5,301 nucleotides of DNA from the NCBI RefSeq assembly GCF_042687825.1, contig NZ_JBHUQE010000048.1:1-5301 (forward strand), given 5' to 3'. The notes below the pieces were generated by a model. It was given only the letters and a program-made list of their open reading frames with translations. It had not been told where the DNA came from and made no database searches. A program made the position numbers and the translations under genes. This DNA comes from Sedimentitalea sp042687825 (GTDB lineage Bacteria; Pseudomonadota; Alphaproteobacteria; Rhodobacterales; Rhodobacteraceae). Shown here piece after piece: positions 5,180-5,301 of the stretch (its first letter is position 1; each line of letters begins with the position of its first letter).

Positions 5180-5301
5180 TATTTCCAGGGGAGCAGGTCG
5201 TTGACGCGGGTGATCTTGTAGTCCGGGATGCCGGCGATGGTATCGGCGAGCCAGGTTTGGGGATCGACACTGTTGAGCTTGGCAGTCTCGATCAAGGTGT
5301 A
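5159..5301 (-). mobile_element. IS66-family element B, right end (runs off the window)
   Basis: The element begins with the IS66-type terminus GTAAGCGTCCGGTCTGACCGC, with its first base at 5159, and continues into transposase coding sequence that leaves the window at 5301. The terminal repeat overlaps the transposase stop codon. Orientation is the same as remnant A, so the two copies lie in tandem. Confidence 0.75.
5179..5301 (-). CDS. tnpC: IS66-family transposase (TnpC), C-terminal 40 residues
   Basis: Only the 3' end is in the window. The minus strand reads YTLIETAKLNSVDPQTWL, then ADTIAGIPDYKITRVNDLLP, then WK and a TAG at 5181-5179. Segments of the form LIET-KLN-V-P--WL and a closing LLPW are typical of the C-terminus of IS66 transposases (DDE-type enzymes of about 500 residues). 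The catalytic DDE core and the start lie outside the window, so nothing can be said about activity. No stop interrupts the visible part, unlike the neighbouring tnpA remnant, which fits B being the younger copy. Confidence 0.85.
   Translation of the reverse strand, partial: YTLIETAKLNSVDPQTWLADTIAGIPDYKITRVNDLLPWK

Noticed and set aside
1..5301. CRISPR array, tRNA, rRNA or riboswitch
   Set aside because: I found no regularly spaced identical repeats, no cloverleaf with a T-arm GTTCRA pattern, and no recognisable riboswitch core on either strand.

Overview
The window looks like an accessory stretch of an alphaproteobacterial chromosome or plasmid, probably Rhodobacteraceae (Roseobacter-like). 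This rests on the moderately high GC, the style of the proteins and the IS66-type insertion sequences; no ribosomal or other phylogenetic marker is present, so the placement is an inference.

Layout from left to right. Positions 1-152 are non-coding. A leftward two-gene operon follows: an antibiotic-biosynthesis-monooxygenase (ABM) fold protein (1279-1647) and then a large fusion protein (153-1238) with four predicted membrane helices, a CDGSH iron-sulfur domain, a divergent 4Fe-4S (Fer4_19) domain and a second CDGSH domain. Divergent from it is a cysteine-free MarR-family regulator (1738-2208). The 90-bp gap between them carries a perfect TTGACAA-TGCG-TTGTCAA dyad and a degenerate second copy, which suggests that the regulator controls both directions. 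After a 233-bp non-coding stretch comes a leftward LysR-family regulator (2442-3344). It is interrupted by one in-frame TAA at 2595-2597, and the frame past that stop still encodes a recognisable LysR C-terminus. Its start overlaps that of a rightward operon: a pirin with all four metal ligands (3328-4056), then a YcaC-like isochorismatase-family cysteine hydrolase (4075-4665). The right edge is mobile DNA: a decayed IS66 TnpA gene with two stops, the left end of that element, and directly abutting it the right end of a second IS66 element whose transposase runs off the window.

How the genes may work together (inference). Each half has a regulator divergent from a two-gene operon. The left half joins a small ABM-fold protein to a membrane-anchored, apparently cytoplasm-facing iron-sulfur protein and looks like a redox or stress module. 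The right half is a typical LysR/pirin/hydrolase set for small-molecule or electrophile turnover, but its regulator is probably impaired. The most unusual item is the four-helix/CDGSH/Fer4_19/CDGSH fusion and its pairing with an ABM protein under a MarR regulator.
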